Below, piece by piece: positions 52,224 to 60,933 of a DNA stretch of 64,000 nt. Each line of letters begins with the position of its first letter. Position 1 is the first letter of the stretch. This DNA is from Vibrio sp. SCSIO 43136. GTDB lineage: Bacteria; Pseudomonadota; Gammaproteobacteria; Enterobacterales; Vibrionaceae. The position numbers and the translations under genes are program-made. The notes beneath the pieces were generated by a model, which was not told the DNA's origin, did no database searches, and saw only the letters and a list, made by a program, of their open reading frames with translations. Location: contig NZ_CP071848.1 in NCBI RefSeq assembly GCF_023716565.1, positions 2,046,001-2,110,000 of the forward strand. The letters run 5' to 3'.

Positions 52224-52308
52224 TTGCCGAGCATTGCGCACTTATCTAAAACAGTTTACTCAGCCAATGCATCGATACATCCATCTATTAACTTATTGAC
52301 TGAGAACA

Positions 52309-53868
52309 ATGTTCGAATTTCCACAGTTTTCTAATCACTCAGTAAAAAATGACGTTCTGTCAGGCCTTACTGTTGCACTTGCTTTGGTGCCAGAAGCGGT
52401 CGCTTTTGCTTTCGTTGCTGGTGTAGACCCTATGGTTGGCCTATACGCAGCTTTCATTGTTGGCCTAATCACCTCAATTTTTGGTGGTCGCCCAGGCATG
52501 ATTTCGGGTGCGACTGGCGCAATGGCAGTTGTCATGACAAGCCTTGTACTTAGCCACGGTATTCAATACCTGTTCGCCGCAGTTTTACTTGCAGGCCTTC
52601 TACAGATCGCCGCCGGTATCTTCAAGCTGGGTAAATTTATCCGCATGGTGCCGCACCCAGTAATGATCGGCTTTGTTAACGGCTTGGCGATTGTGATCTT
52701 CTTAGCTCAGCTCGGTCAATTTAAAGCCCCTGATCTAAGTGGTGCATTGACTTGGTTGCCGCAAGACCAAATGCTGCTCATGCTGGGCCTTGTAGCGCTG
52801 ACAATGGGTATCATTCACTTCTTACCTAAGTTCACCACTGCGGTACCGTCATCACTGGTTGCTATCGTAACGGTAACCCTACTGGTTCAGGTGCTTGGTC
52901 TTGATACTCGTACCGTTGTAGACTTCCTGCGCGCCATGTCTGGTGACGAAGCTGCAACACTTGCAGGTAGCCTGCCAACCTTCTCGATTCCAAGCGTGCC
53001 AGTCACCCTAGAGACACTACAAGTTATCTTGCCTTACGCTATTATTCTTGCAGCGATTGGTTTGATTGAATCACTGCTAACTCTGACCGTTGTTGATGAA
53101 ATGACGAATACCCGTGGTCAATCCAACCGCGAGTGTGTCGGCCAGGGTTTCGCCAACGTGACATGTTCAATGTTTGGTGCAATGGGTGGTTGTGCGATGA
53201 TCGGTCAGTCAATGATCAACGTAAACTCAGGCGGTCGTGGTCGACTATCGGGCATCGTTGCTGCAGTAATGCTACTGGTATTTATCTTATTTGCATCAAG
53301 CCTAATCGAGATGATCCCACTGGCTGCACTGGTTGGCGTAATGTTCATGGTAGTTATCGGTACGTTTGAATGGGCAACCTTCAAACTTGCACGTCGTGTA
53401 CCTAAGCAAGATTTCTTTGTTATCGTGCTGGTGACGGTAGTCACCGTATTTACGGACCTTGCGGTTGCAGTTATGGTCGGTGTTATCGCTTCTGCGCTTA
53501 TGTTTGCTTGGGAACACGCCAAGCACATCTACGCAAGCAGCCACATCAACGAAGAAGGCTCAAAAGAGTACCACATCAATGGCCCAGTATTCTTCGGTTC
53601 AGCCGCTAACTTCCTAGAGCTGTTTGACGCTGCAAATGATCCGCAAGATGTGATTGTTGATTTTGCGAAATCGCGTGTGACTGACCACTCAGCAATTGAG
53701 GCGATTGAAACGCTAGCTGAGCGCTATAGTGCGGTAGGTAAAACACTTCATCTACGTCACTTGAGCCAAGACTGCCGTGCGCTACTGCACAAAGCAGGTA
53801 GCCTAGTTGAAATCAACGTAAAAGAAGATCCGAGCTACAAAGTTGCAACGGATATTCTCGCTGGCTAA
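52309..53868 (+). CDS. SulP-family anion transporter with STAS domain
   Basis: SulP proteins move sulfate, bicarbonate or similar anions across the inner membrane. The N-terminal 400 residues hold about 10-14 membrane segments, with family signatures [25 protein letters not shown] and [12 protein letters not shown]. The C-terminal STAS domain covers about 430-519 ([20 protein letters not shown]). The 519 residues are typical. The true substrate is not shown; its branch resembles bicarbonate-type (BicA-like) members as much as sulfate permeases. It is a single gene with hairpins upstream. Confidence 0.87.
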   Translation: MFEFPQFSNHSVKNDVLSGLTVALALVPEAVAFAFVAGVDPMVGLYAAFIVGLITSIFGGRPGMISGATGAMAVVMTSLVLSHGIQYLFAAVLLAGLLQIAAGIFKLGKFIRMVPHPVMIGFVNGLAIVIFLAQLGQFKAPDLSGALTWLPQDQMLLMLGLVALTMGIIHFLPKFTTAVPSSLVAIVTVTLLVQVLGLDTRTVVDFLRAMSGDEAATLAGSLPTFSIPSVPVTLETLQVILPYAIILAAIGLIESLLTLTVVDEMTNTRGQSNRECVGQGFANVTCSMFGAMGGCAMIGQSMINVNSGGRGRLSGIVAAVMLLVFILFASSLIEMIPLAALVGVMFMVVIGTFEWATFKLARRVPKQDFFVIVLVTVVTVFTDLAVAVMVGVIASALMFAWEHAKHIYASSHINEEGSKEYHINGPVFFGSAANFLELFDAANDPQDVIVDFAKSRVTDHSAIEAIETLAERYSAVGKTLHLRHLSQDCRALLHKAGSLVEINVKEDPSYKVATDILAG

Positions 53869-53893
53869 CTCAATGTGATTGAATAGTACTGAT

Positions 53894-53926
53894 AAAAAAC
53901 CCAAGTGTTGACGCACTTGGGTTTTA
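53894..53926. terminator. Bidirectional terminator after the SulP gene
   Basis: AAAACCCAAGTG / CACTTGGGTTTT with a 6-nt loop lies between the convergent SulP and phosphatase genes. Confidence 0.88.
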
Positions 53927-53927
53927 T

Positions 53928-54380
53928 CTATTTTAGGGCTTCGATAACACCTTGGCTGGCGTCTTCAATCAGGTCTAATACCAGCTCGAACCCTTTATCA
54001 CCACCATAATAAGGATCGGGAATTTCCTCCGTCACCCCTTCACCAAAACTTAAAAACAGTTTCACCTTATGAGCCAAATGGTCAGGGCATTGGCGTAAAA
54101 GATCGTCTAAGTTGCTTCTATCTGCGGCCAAAACCAAATCAAACTGCTCAAAGTCCTGACTCTCTACTTGTCTAGCATAAATGCCTTTAAAACTATAGCC
54201 ACGCTTCTCCCCTGCCGCTCTTGAGCGGCTGTCTGGCCTTTCCCCTACGTGGTAAGCCCCTGTTCCTGCAGAATCGACACGGATATCGGCCCCCGCTTGA
54301 GCAACTTTCGCTCGGAGAACTGCTTCTGCAGTTGGCGAGCGGCAAATGTTACCTAAACAAACCACTAATACCTTTTTCAC
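53928..54380 (-). CDS. Low-molecular-weight protein-tyrosine phosphatase
   Basis: The 150-residue protein begins with the phosphate loop CLGNICRSP (CX5R, nucleophile Cys 8, Arg 14) and has the general-acid aspartate in IPDPYYGG near residue 120, the complete catalytic set. It resembles YfkJ/Wzb-type enzymes. No capsule or tyrosine-kinase gene is near, so its substrate is unknown. It is divergent from the cobalamin adenosyltransferase gene. Confidence 0.9.
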   Translation of the reverse strand: MKKVLVVCLGNICRSPTAEAVLRAKVAQAGADIRVDSAGTGAYHVGERPDSRSRAAGEKRGYSFKGIYARQVESQDFEQFDLVLAADRSNLDDLLRQCPDHLAHKVKLFLSFGEGVTEEIPDPYYGGDKGFELVLDLIEDASQGVIEALK

Positions 54381-54458
54381 CTGAATTCCTTATGGTTTTT
54401 ACCAGACACTGTTTCAGCTATCATAAATGCTATCAAATCAAGAATAAAAGGGATTCCC

Positions 54459-55076
54459 GTGTCAGCCGATCACGATTCAAATAAAACACAGCAAGACCGC
54501 CACAAGGCTCGCCAACAAAAAGTCAAAGAAAAGGTCGACGAGAAAATCGCTCAGGCGCAAGAAGTCAAAGGCTTACTTCTTGTCATCACAGGTAACGGTA
54601 AGGGCAAGTCCACCTCGGGTTTCGGTACTGTCTGCCGAGCGGTTGGACATGGCTTAAAGTGTTCTGTCGCTCAGTTTATCAAAGGCACCTGGGATAACGG
54701 TGAACGTAACCTACTGGAAAAGCTAGGGGTTGAATTTCAGGTGATGGCGACAGGATTTACTTGGGAGACTCAAAACAAGCAAGCCGATACCGATGCAGCG
54801 CAACAAGTTTGGCAAGAGTGTAAACGTATGCTGCAAGACGAATCCATCGATGTGGTGTTATTTGATGAGCTCACCTACATGGTGAGCTATGGCTATATTG
54901 AGCTTGCGGAAGTGTTAGAAGCACTCAAAAATAGACCAAAGATGCAGTCCGTGATCATCACCGGACGCGGTGCTCACCGAGAAATTACTGAGTTGGCTGA
55001 TACCGTATCTGAAGTTCGTAATGTTAAGCACGCTTTTGAAAATGGTGTGAAAGCACTTAAAGGTGTGGACTGGTAA
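54459..55076 (+). CDS. cobO: Cob(I)alamin adenosyltransferase
   Basis: This enzyme (CobO/BtuR type) attaches the 5'-deoxyadenosyl group of ATP to cobalamin. The P-loop is GNGKGKSTSGFG near residue 45, and VLFDELTYMVSYGY and VIITGRGAHREI are family motifs. The start is a GTG at 54459 with AAAAGGG upstream, giving 205 residues. In E. coli btuR lies next to yciK; here the two are 26 kb apart. Confidence 0.93.
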   Translation: MSADHDSNKTQQDRHKARQQKVKEKVDEKIAQAQEVKGLLLVITGNGKGKSTSGFGTVCRAVGHGLKCSVAQFIKGTWDNGERNLLEKLGVEFQVMATGFTWETQNKQADTDAAQQVWQECKRMLQDESIDVVLFDELTYMVSYGYIELAEVLEALKNRPKMQSVIITGRGAHREITELADTVSEVRNVKHAFENGVKALKGVDW

Positions 55077-55097
55077 TTCTCTCCATTGAAAATGACG

Positions 55098-55126
55098 AAA
55101 GCTGGCGTTAATGCCAGCTTTTCTTT
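55098..55126 (+). terminator. Terminator after cobO
   Basis: AAAGCTGGC / GCCAGCTTT with a 6-nt loop is followed by a T-rich tail, about 20 bp past the stop. Confidence 0.85.
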
Positions 55127-55160
55127 ATTAAACCTACACCTAAGAGCATAGACGAGTCCA

Positions 55161-56003
55161 CTAGCGAATCGGGACCACCCAGTCACTTCGCCACTCAGCC
55201 GCGGCATAGTTCTCCGGCCAATACTCTGTTTGGTGCACGATCTTCCCAGACTGAACTCGATGAAAGGTGACCGCTCGATCTTTTCTTACCCCATCACTGA
55301 TGGCCACATCCGTCACCACCTCATCGCCTTGAACAACCATTCGTTCGATTCGAAAGCTCCACAATCCTTGCGCTGGGTATTGTTGATTGATTTCAATGAA
55401 ATTGCGTTTGCCACAAATACGCTCGTTCGTCAGTGGCCAATCAATCTCAACCGTATCGGAGAGCCAAGATGAGGCCAACTCGAAATCATTGCTTTGCATA
55501 GCCTGCCAATACGCATCAACAGTCATCTTGGCATCAAGTACACCACTGACTGGGTAAATGAATATTGGCAGCCTTCTTCCTGCTGGCGTGGAGTCATACC
55601 AACTCACTTGGTGGCAGCCTAAATTTAGGTAGAAGCCTTTGGCACTGGTATCAGCAATAATAGTGATTAGCTCGATCTGATGCGCTTTCAATTGCTCTGT
55701 AAGGTGTTCCCATATCTGACGACCAAAGCCTTGTCTCTTGCGCGAAGGAGCTACCCAGCAGTCTTCAAGTTCTGCCTGAGTCTCTTCGGTGAGCGTCCAA
55801 GAATAGCAGGCCAATAGCTCATCACCTTGTTCCAGCAACCAAAAATGGAGTCGTTCTAAATCTTGTTCGGTAATAGTCAGTTGAGGCTGCCACATATCGA
55901 GCCACTCTTGTGGGTAGTCCCAACTCGCCTTTGACGCCATGATTAATCGGTTGATGTCATCGAGATCGACAGCTTTTGCCTCTCGCCACACGTTACTGCT
56001 CAT
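55161..56003 (-). CDS. GNAT acetyltransferase fused to an NTF2-like (SnoaL) domain
   Basis: I start this 280-residue protein at the ATG at 56003 (MSSNVWREAKAVDLDDINRL), which overlaps the upstream DJ-1-like gene by 11 bp. Residues 5-150 are a GNAT N-acetyltransferase with the acetyl-CoA loop RKRQGFGRQIWEHL near residue 110. Residues 168-278 look like an NTF2/SnoaL polyketide-cyclase-like fold (MTVDAYWQAMQSNDFELASSWLSDTVEIDWP...). Neither substrate is known. The predicted extra 60 residues upstream lie in the neighbouring gene and are discarded. Confidence 0.8.
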   Translation of the reverse strand: MSSNVWREAKAVDLDDINRLIMASKASWDYPQEWLDMWQPQLTITEQDLERLHFWLLEQGDELLACYSWTLTEETQAELEDCWVAPSRKRQGFGRQIWEHLTEQLKAHQIELITIIADTSAKGFYLNLGCHQVSWYDSTPAGRRLPIFIYPVSGVLDAKMTVDAYWQAMQSNDFELASSWLSDTVEIDWPLTNERICGKRNFIEINQQYPAQGLWSFRIERMVVQGDEVVTDVAISDGVRKDRAVTFHRVQSGKIVHQTEYWPENYAAAEWRSDWVVPIR

Positions 56004-56586
56004 TACTATTTTCCTTTGGATCTTGCTGCCAACGATATTCCATTTGAAGTGCGGTGCTTTTCGCAATCGAAGCACCATAATACTTTTCAACCAAGTGCAA
56101 GCTAAGATCAATCCCGGCCGATATCCCACCGGAAGAGTAGCCAAACTCGCCATTGACCCAGCGTAGGTCAGGAAGCACTTCAAGGTCTGGGAACATGTTC
56201 GCCAGATCCACTTGGTCTTCCCAATGCGTTGTCACCTGCATGTTTTGATAACGTTTTGCTTTAGCCAGCAAAAATGCCCCCGTACAGATCGATACCAGTT
56301 GAGTTGCACGTACTTGCGCCAACCATTCGATCACAGGGATATTGTTTAGCATTTCGGTATGTACACCCCCCACCACAACCAGCAGATCCAGTTTTGGGTG
56401 ATTGGCAATATCATAATGAGGAAGCACTTGCATACCGCCACGAGCAACCACAGGCTGAGTGCTTTCGGCGATGAAGAAAACTTGGGGAGGGTTAGTAAGA
56501 AATCGACCCGCGGTCGAGAACACTTCAAAAGGGCCACTAAAATCGAGCACTTCTGCGTCTGGGTAGATAAATATTCCAATATTCAT
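55993..56586 (-). CDS. DJ-1/PfpI-family protein
   Basis: The 197-residue protein has the class I glutamine-amidotransferase-like fold of DJ-1/PfpI. It begins MNIGIFIYPDAEVLDFSGP; the acidic residue (Asp/Glu near 15) and the nucleophile-elbow cysteine in SICTGAFLLA (near 100) are present. This sub-branch includes isonitrile hydratases and the N-terminal domains of GlxA-like regulators. No helix-turn-helix follows, so an enzyme is more likely. It overlaps the GNAT gene by 11 bp, suggesting a shared role. Confidence 0.87.
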   Translation of the reverse strand: MNIGIFIYPDAEVLDFSGPFEVFSTAGRFLTNPPQVFFIAESTQPVVARGGMQVLPHYDIANHPKLDLLVVVGGVHTEMLNNIPVIEWLAQVRATQLVSICTGAFLLAKAKRYQNMQVTTHWEDQVDLANMFPDLEVLPDLRWVNGEFGYSSGGISAGIDLSLHLVEKYYGASIAKSTALQMEYRWQQDPKENSNEQ

Positions 56587-56607
56587 AGCAATCCTTGCCG
56601 TGAAAAA

Positions 56608-56630
56608 ATGGCGCTCATGTTGAGCGCCAT
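56608..56630 (-). terminator. Terminator after the asmA-like gene
   Basis: ATGGCGCTCA / TGAGCGCCAT with a 3-nt loop is followed on the minus strand by TTTTTTC. It lies between the AsmA-like gene and the DJ-1-like gene, so the latter has its own promoter or relies on read-through. Confidence 0.82.
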
Positions 56631-56635
56631 TACCA

Positions 56636-58768
56636 TTAGTTAAATAGGCCTTTCAGTAATTGATCGGCAATTTCTTTAGTCTTTTCGTCATTTCCTAGCT
56701 TGTCACCAATAACGCGTTTAAGGCCACGCTCTGCTTCTTGCTTGGCTTTTTGCTTAAGAATGTCGTCAAATACAGGCTTGAACTCTGGTGCAGCCCAACT
56801 GCCGCTGATCTGCACAGGTATGGTCAAATCCTTAAGGTCATCAATACTCTTACCACCTTGGCCTTCCAACGAGCCAACGACTGAGGTTCGAATCAGCATA
56901 TCGACGGTTTCCGCTACATAGTTCGCTTGACCTGAACCGCTAATGCGAAGCAGTGGTGATTCCAACTTAAGATCGTTGGTTTTCATTACCCCTTTCGACA
57001 AGTTCATGGTGGCGGACATAGCGCTGAAATCGGTTTTCTTCGCTTCTTGGGACTCTTCAACCGGCTGACCAGTAACTCGCGCATAACCGTTGCGTAGCAC
57101 TTGAGCGACATTCACCCCATGAACTGCACCGTCAGCGAAGTTAATCACCACTTTGCCCGCCAGGTTCTTCTTAAGCTCTGTTGGTTTTAGAGACTGACCT
57201 TTGACATCAACGTCAATGTTGCCTGTGCCATCTACCATATCAAACTCAGCAACATCTACCAGCAGTGGGTGTACTTGCACGCCTTTGATTTTCTTCTTAA
57301 CGCTATACGTTGCAGGTGACTTACGAGCATCCAATTTACCGCTAGCGGCAATCGTGCCTTCATAGAGCGAAGCACTGAACTTGTTCAAAGTCGCAACACC
57401 TCGATTAACGCTAAACTCTGTCGTTACCGCAGCCACTTTTGCATTCGCCGCCTTAAACTTATCGATAACGATAGCACCTTTGACGTCTAGACCTTTTAGT
57501 GCACTAAGATCCGGCTCCACTTCAGCGACAGGTGCTGTTTGTGTCTCGCCACCTTGTGATGGCTCGTTGGTACTCGCCGTTTGAGTGCTGCTTTGATTAA
57601 GCCCCAAGAACTCATCCAAATCGATGTTAGGACTATGCAGATTAAAACGAACTTTCGGGATATCCCCTAGCGTCACATCCGCTTTGCCGTCAAACTCCAA
57701 CCTGTTCGCCGTCAACTTCTCAAGATTGAAAGCTAAGTGCTGTTTGGTTAAGTCAAAGCTTAGTGCGGACGCCATGTCCACTTTCATCGGCGATTGCGGC
57801 AGCGCATCACCTTGTAAGTTGGCATCCAATACTAAATCCGTCAGTTTGGCTAAGCTAAATGCTTTGTCGATAGTCAATTGAGTGCTGGCTTTAGCCTGCA
57901 AAGTCAAATCAGATACCACACCGTTAAGCTCAAATTCGAGCTGATTCGGCGCATCAAAGTTTAGACTCGCCAAGGCAACTTTTGCCTTTTCAATCGTGTT
58001 GGTAGCATCTTGATAAGTTGCATCAAACTCTACATTGCGTAACTCGTAACCGCTGAGCGCTGCCAGTAGTTTGAATTCTGCCTTACCTTGAGCACTAAAT
58101 TGCTGCGTAGCACCTTGAGACGTCAGCTTGCCTTTAGTATCAAACTGCGCCGCTGCCCACTTTTCAAACGCAAACTCAGACAAAGTGAAGTTCATGTCAT
58201 ACAGTGTCGTCTCGCTACCCGCTTGATTATCTAATACCGAAAGCTTAGCGTTGCTTACTTTAATGCCCGCAAGGGAGATCGACCATGCGTCGCTCGAACT
58301 GCTAGTTTCACTACTGCTCTCTTGCTGGGGTGATTGCTGCGCTGTTTGTGCAGGCTCCGAAGGCTGCTCAGCCTGAGCTTGAGTTAATGCATCAAGGTTG
58401 CTCGTACCATCTTTACGAGTCTCAAGAGCAAATTGAGCACCATCTAAAATCACTTCGCCTATCACTAACTGCTGGTCAAACAGCGGAGAAACTTCTACCG
58501 ATAGCGCTACTTGCTCAACACTCAACATGTTTTCAGAGCTGAAGCCTTGGGGGTTCTTGAGTTGAGTTTGGCCTAAGTTAAACCCAAGCGTTGGGAAAAA
58601 CTGCCAGCCGATATCCCCATCAATAACCAACTCTAAGCCAGTCTGCTGTTTGGCTTGGTCAACAATCAGAGGTTTAAATTGATTTGGATTAATGAAGAGC
58701 ACCAAGGCAACAATAGCCACCAGCACCAAAGCAAATAGTGAACCGACTATCCACAGCAGCTTTTTCAT
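56636..58768 (-). CDS. asmA: AsmA-family protein
   Basis: AsmA-like proteins are anchored in the inner membrane with long beta-rich periplasmic parts and are implicated in lipid transport to the outer membrane. The 710-residue protein has one N-terminal membrane helix (about 5-27), a low-complexity Gln/Ser/Pro stretch (about 133-165), and the C-terminal AsmA domain with FADGAVHGVNVAQVLRNGYARVTG. E. coli AsmA is 617 residues. Other AsmA relatives (YicH, YhdP) exist, so the exact orthology is not certain. Confidence 0.85.
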   Translation of the reverse strand: MKKLLWIVGSLFALVLVAIVALVLFINPNQFKPLIVDQAKQQTGLELVIDGDIGWQFFPTLGFNLGQTQLKNPQGFSSENMLSVEQVALSVEVSPLFDQQLVIGEVILDGAQFALETRKDGTSNLDALTQAQAEQPSEPAQTAQQSPQQESSSETSSSSDAWSISLAGIKVSNAKLSVLDNQAGSETTLYDMNFTLSEFAFEKWAAAQFDTKGKLTSQGATQQFSAQGKAEFKLLAALSGYELRNVEFDATYQDATNTIEKAKVALASLNFDAPNQLEFELNGVVSDLTLQAKASTQLTIDKAFSLAKLTDLVLDANLQGDALPQSPMKVDMASALSFDLTKQHLAFNLEKLTANRLEFDGKADVTLGDIPKVRFNLHSPNIDLDEFLGLNQSSTQTASTNEPSQGGETQTAPVAEVEPDLSALKGLDVKGAIVIDKFKAANAKVAAVTTEFSVNRGVATLNKFSASLYEGTIAASGKLDARKSPATYSVKKKIKGVQVHPLLVDVAEFDMVDGTGNIDVDVKGQSLKPTELKKNLAGKVVINFADGAVHGVNVAQVLRNGYARVTGQPVEESQEAKKTDFSAMSATMNLSKGVMKTNDLKLESPLLRISGSGQANYVAETVDMLIRTSVVGSLEGQGGKSIDDLKDLTIPVQISGSWAAPEFKPVFDDILKQKAKQEAERGLKRVIGDKLGNDEKTKEIADQLLKGLFN

Positions 58769-58818
58769 GATTAAGTCCTTTAAGCAATCTATCTAAGTAT
58801 TAATCAGATACTTATAGC

Positions 58819-58845
58819 AAAAGTGGCGCATATAGCGCCACTTTT
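58819..58845 (-). terminator. Terminator after udk
   Basis: AAAAGTGGCGC / GCGCCACTTTT with loop ATATA lies 36 bp past the udk stop. Confidence 0.8.
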
Positions 58846-58880
58846 CATACGATTAAATTTTTAATTACCAAGCGATTGAC

Positions 58881-59522
58881 TTACGCTTTAAGCAATTTAG
58901 CGATGTGCGCTTTTAACACATCGATTGCAATACGGTTTTTACCACCACGTGGAACAATGATGTCTGCGTACTGTTTTGATGGTTCGATAAACTGCATAAA
59001 CATCGGGCGAACCGTCTCTTGGTACTGTTTTAGCACTGAGTCCATAGTACGGCCGCGCTCTTCTACGTCACGCTTAACACGACGAAGCAGACAGATATCT
59101 AATGGAGTATCCATAAAGATGGTTGCGTGCATTAAATCACGAAGACGCGGATCAGTTAGCAGCAAGATACCTTCTAAAATGATCACCTTTTTCGGTGTTA
59201 GAGTGGTGGTGGTATCGGTACGCGTGTGCTCGCTGTAGCTGTACTCTGGAACTTCTACTGCTTCCCCTTTCATTAACTGCTCTAGGTGTTCACACAGTAA
59301 ATCGTGGTCCAGTGCATTTGGGTGGTCGTAGTTCGTTTTTACACGCTCTTCCATGCTCAAGTCACTTTGATCGTTGTAGTAACAATCTTCGGTGATCACA
59401 CCAATGTGATCATCTCCAACTTTAGCGCGTAGCTCGTTGTAGATAGTGCTTGCGATTAGGCTCTTTCCAGAAGCAGAAGCGCCAGCAATTCCTACGATGA
59501 CGCATTGATTATTATTAGACAT
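58881..59522 (-). CDS. udk: Uridine/cytidine kinase
   Basis: Udk phosphorylates uridine and cytidine in pyrimidine salvage. The P-loop is [11 protein letters not shown] near residue 12. Further motifs are [10 protein letters not shown] and [12 protein letters not shown], which bind the nucleoside. The 213 residues equal E. coli Udk. It is followed by a terminator and lies downstream of apbC. Confidence 0.96.
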   Translation of the reverse strand: MSNNNQCVIVGIAGASASGKSLIASTIYNELRAKVGDDHIGVITEDCYYNDQSDLSMEERVKTNYDHPNALDHDLLCEHLEQLMKGEAVEVPEYSYSEHTRTDTTTTLTPKKVIILEGILLLTDPRLRDLMHATIFMDTPLDICLLRRVKRDVEERGRTMDSVLKQYQETVRPMFMQFIEPSKQYADIIVPRGGKNRIAIDVLKAHIAKLLKA

Positions 59523-59639
59523 GTTAAGTGCCCTGAGACTATGTGGTGGCTAGAAATAGATAAACCGCTCAATTATAGGGTTATCCCGAGTCCGATACTA
59601 GTAAAGTATGGCCCAAATACGTTCAACAGTTGAAAGCTT

Positions 59640-59678
59640 AAGCAGTTTCTTATTCAAATCATGAATGAGAAACTGCTT
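59640..59678 (-). terminator. Hairpin after apbC
   Basis: A 16-bp stem with one G-T pair (arms start AAGCAGTTTCT) lies 18 bp past the apbC stop. The minus-strand tail is only weakly T-rich. Confidence 0.6.
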
Positions 59679-59695
59679 GTGATTAGCGCAAACGT

Positions 59696-60769
59696 TTACT
59701 CAACCGCCATGATATCGATCTGTTTTGGCTTGGCTTTGCCTTGCCAGAAAATTTGACTAGAGATTTGAGAGGCTAAATTGAGATAAAGCTGAGTATGTTC
59801 GCTATCAGGCCTTGCCACTACCGTTGGCTTACCGGCATCAATATCTTCTCTTACCTGGATGTGAAGTGGCAGTTGAGCCAACAACGGCAAGCCATACTCT
59901 TTTGCCATCTCAACGGCGCCGCCACTACCAAATATTGCTTCATGATGGCCACAGTTAGAGCAAATGTGATAGCTCATATTTTCGATAACCCCTGCTACTG
60001 GCACATCCACTTTTTGTAGCATCGCAGCCCCTTTTCTTGCATCTGCCAATGCCAAGTCTTGAGGCGTTGACACAACCGCTGCCGTCGTGACCGGGATCTG
60101 TTGTGACAGAGTCAATTGAATATCGCCCGTGCCCGGAGGCATATCTATAACTAGATAATCTAAGTCGGGCCAGCGGGTCTCATTGAGTAACTGAGAAAGT
60201 GCTTTAGACGCCATTGGGCCACGCCAAATTGCCGCCTCATTTTTGTCAACCAGATAGCCCACTGAGTTGGTGACTACTCCATGGGCTTCAACTGGTTGCA
60301 TCCAGCGATCTTCGAACACTTGCGGAGTTTGATCTTGACTACCAAGCATCAATGGAATGGACGGGCCATAAATGTCAGCATCTAATATGCCAACTTTCGT
60401 ACCGAGGGCGCTTAACGCCAGCGCAAGGTTCACCGAGGTTGTTGACTTGCCTACCCCACCTTTTGCAGAGGTCACAGCAATGATGTTTTTCACTCCAGCG
60501 ACCGTCGCTGCCACCGTGGTTTGCATAGATGCGATATCATGGTCAATTTGATACTCAAACCGAGCAACACCTTGAACAAACTGACTTTCTAACCATGCCG
60601 ACAAGCTAGTTTCAAGCTCAAGTGCAACAAAAGGAAATTCAATTTTCACCACACCAGAGGCAAGCACCGACACAACACCGGGGGTTGACGCCCACTGTTC
60701 AATCAGTTGCGAGTGAGTGAACTGATTTAACCACTGACAAATATCTTGTTTTGACTCAAATTGCTGCAT
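59696..60769 (-). CDS. apbC: Iron-sulfur cluster carrier protein ApbC (Mrp)
   Basis: ApbC/Mrp is a MinD-like P-loop ATPase that carries Fe-S clusters. A short DUF59-like N-terminal region precedes the deviant Walker A TSAKGGVGKSTT near residue 100. The cluster-binding CxxC is in CSNCGHHEAIF near residue 275. The ATG at 60769 (MQQFESKQD, GGAGGG 3 bp upstream) gives 357 residues, close to E. coli Mrp; seven more codons upstream are ignored. It is divergent from metG, the conserved arrangement in enterobacteria. Confidence 0.94.
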   Translation of the reverse strand: MQQFESKQDICQWLNQFTHSQLIEQWASTPGVVSVLASGVVKIEFPFVALELETSLSAWLESQFVQGVARFEYQIDHDIASMQTTVAATVAGVKNIIAVTSAKGGVGKSTTSVNLALALSALGTKVGILDADIYGPSIPLMLGSQDQTPQVFEDRWMQPVEAHGVVTNSVGYLVDKNEAAIWRGPMASKALSQLLNETRWPDLDYLVIDMPPGTGDIQLTLSQQIPVTTAAVVSTPQDLALADARKGAAMLQKVDVPVAGVIENMSYHICSNCGHHEAIFGSGGAVEMAKEYGLPLLAQLPLHIQVREDIDAGKPTVVARPDSEHTQLYLNLASQISSQIFWQGKAKPKQIDIMAVE

Positions 60770-60933
60770 ATACCCTCCAAGGCCAATCACTTGATCCTAA
60801 CACTTGGTTTTCTCAATCAGAACCCCAAAATAAAAAGGGATAAAAGCCCTGCACTCCCTTGGAGTCCTTACCTTCATGCGGTAGTATTGACGGCTAAGTT
60901 TTTAATACCTATCTAGTAAAGCGAATTATAAGT

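Larger units (their letters stand above)
51960..52308. other. Intergenic region between rne and the SulP gene (349 bp)
   Basis: It contains the rne terminator and then about 290 bp without a convincing gene. A 7-codon ORF (ATG at 52143, MNGFYYS) follows AAGGAA. It overlaps a perfect inverted repeat at 52154-52179, and a second hairpin lies at 52206-52223. These may form a leader for the downstream transporter. Confidence 0.5.
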
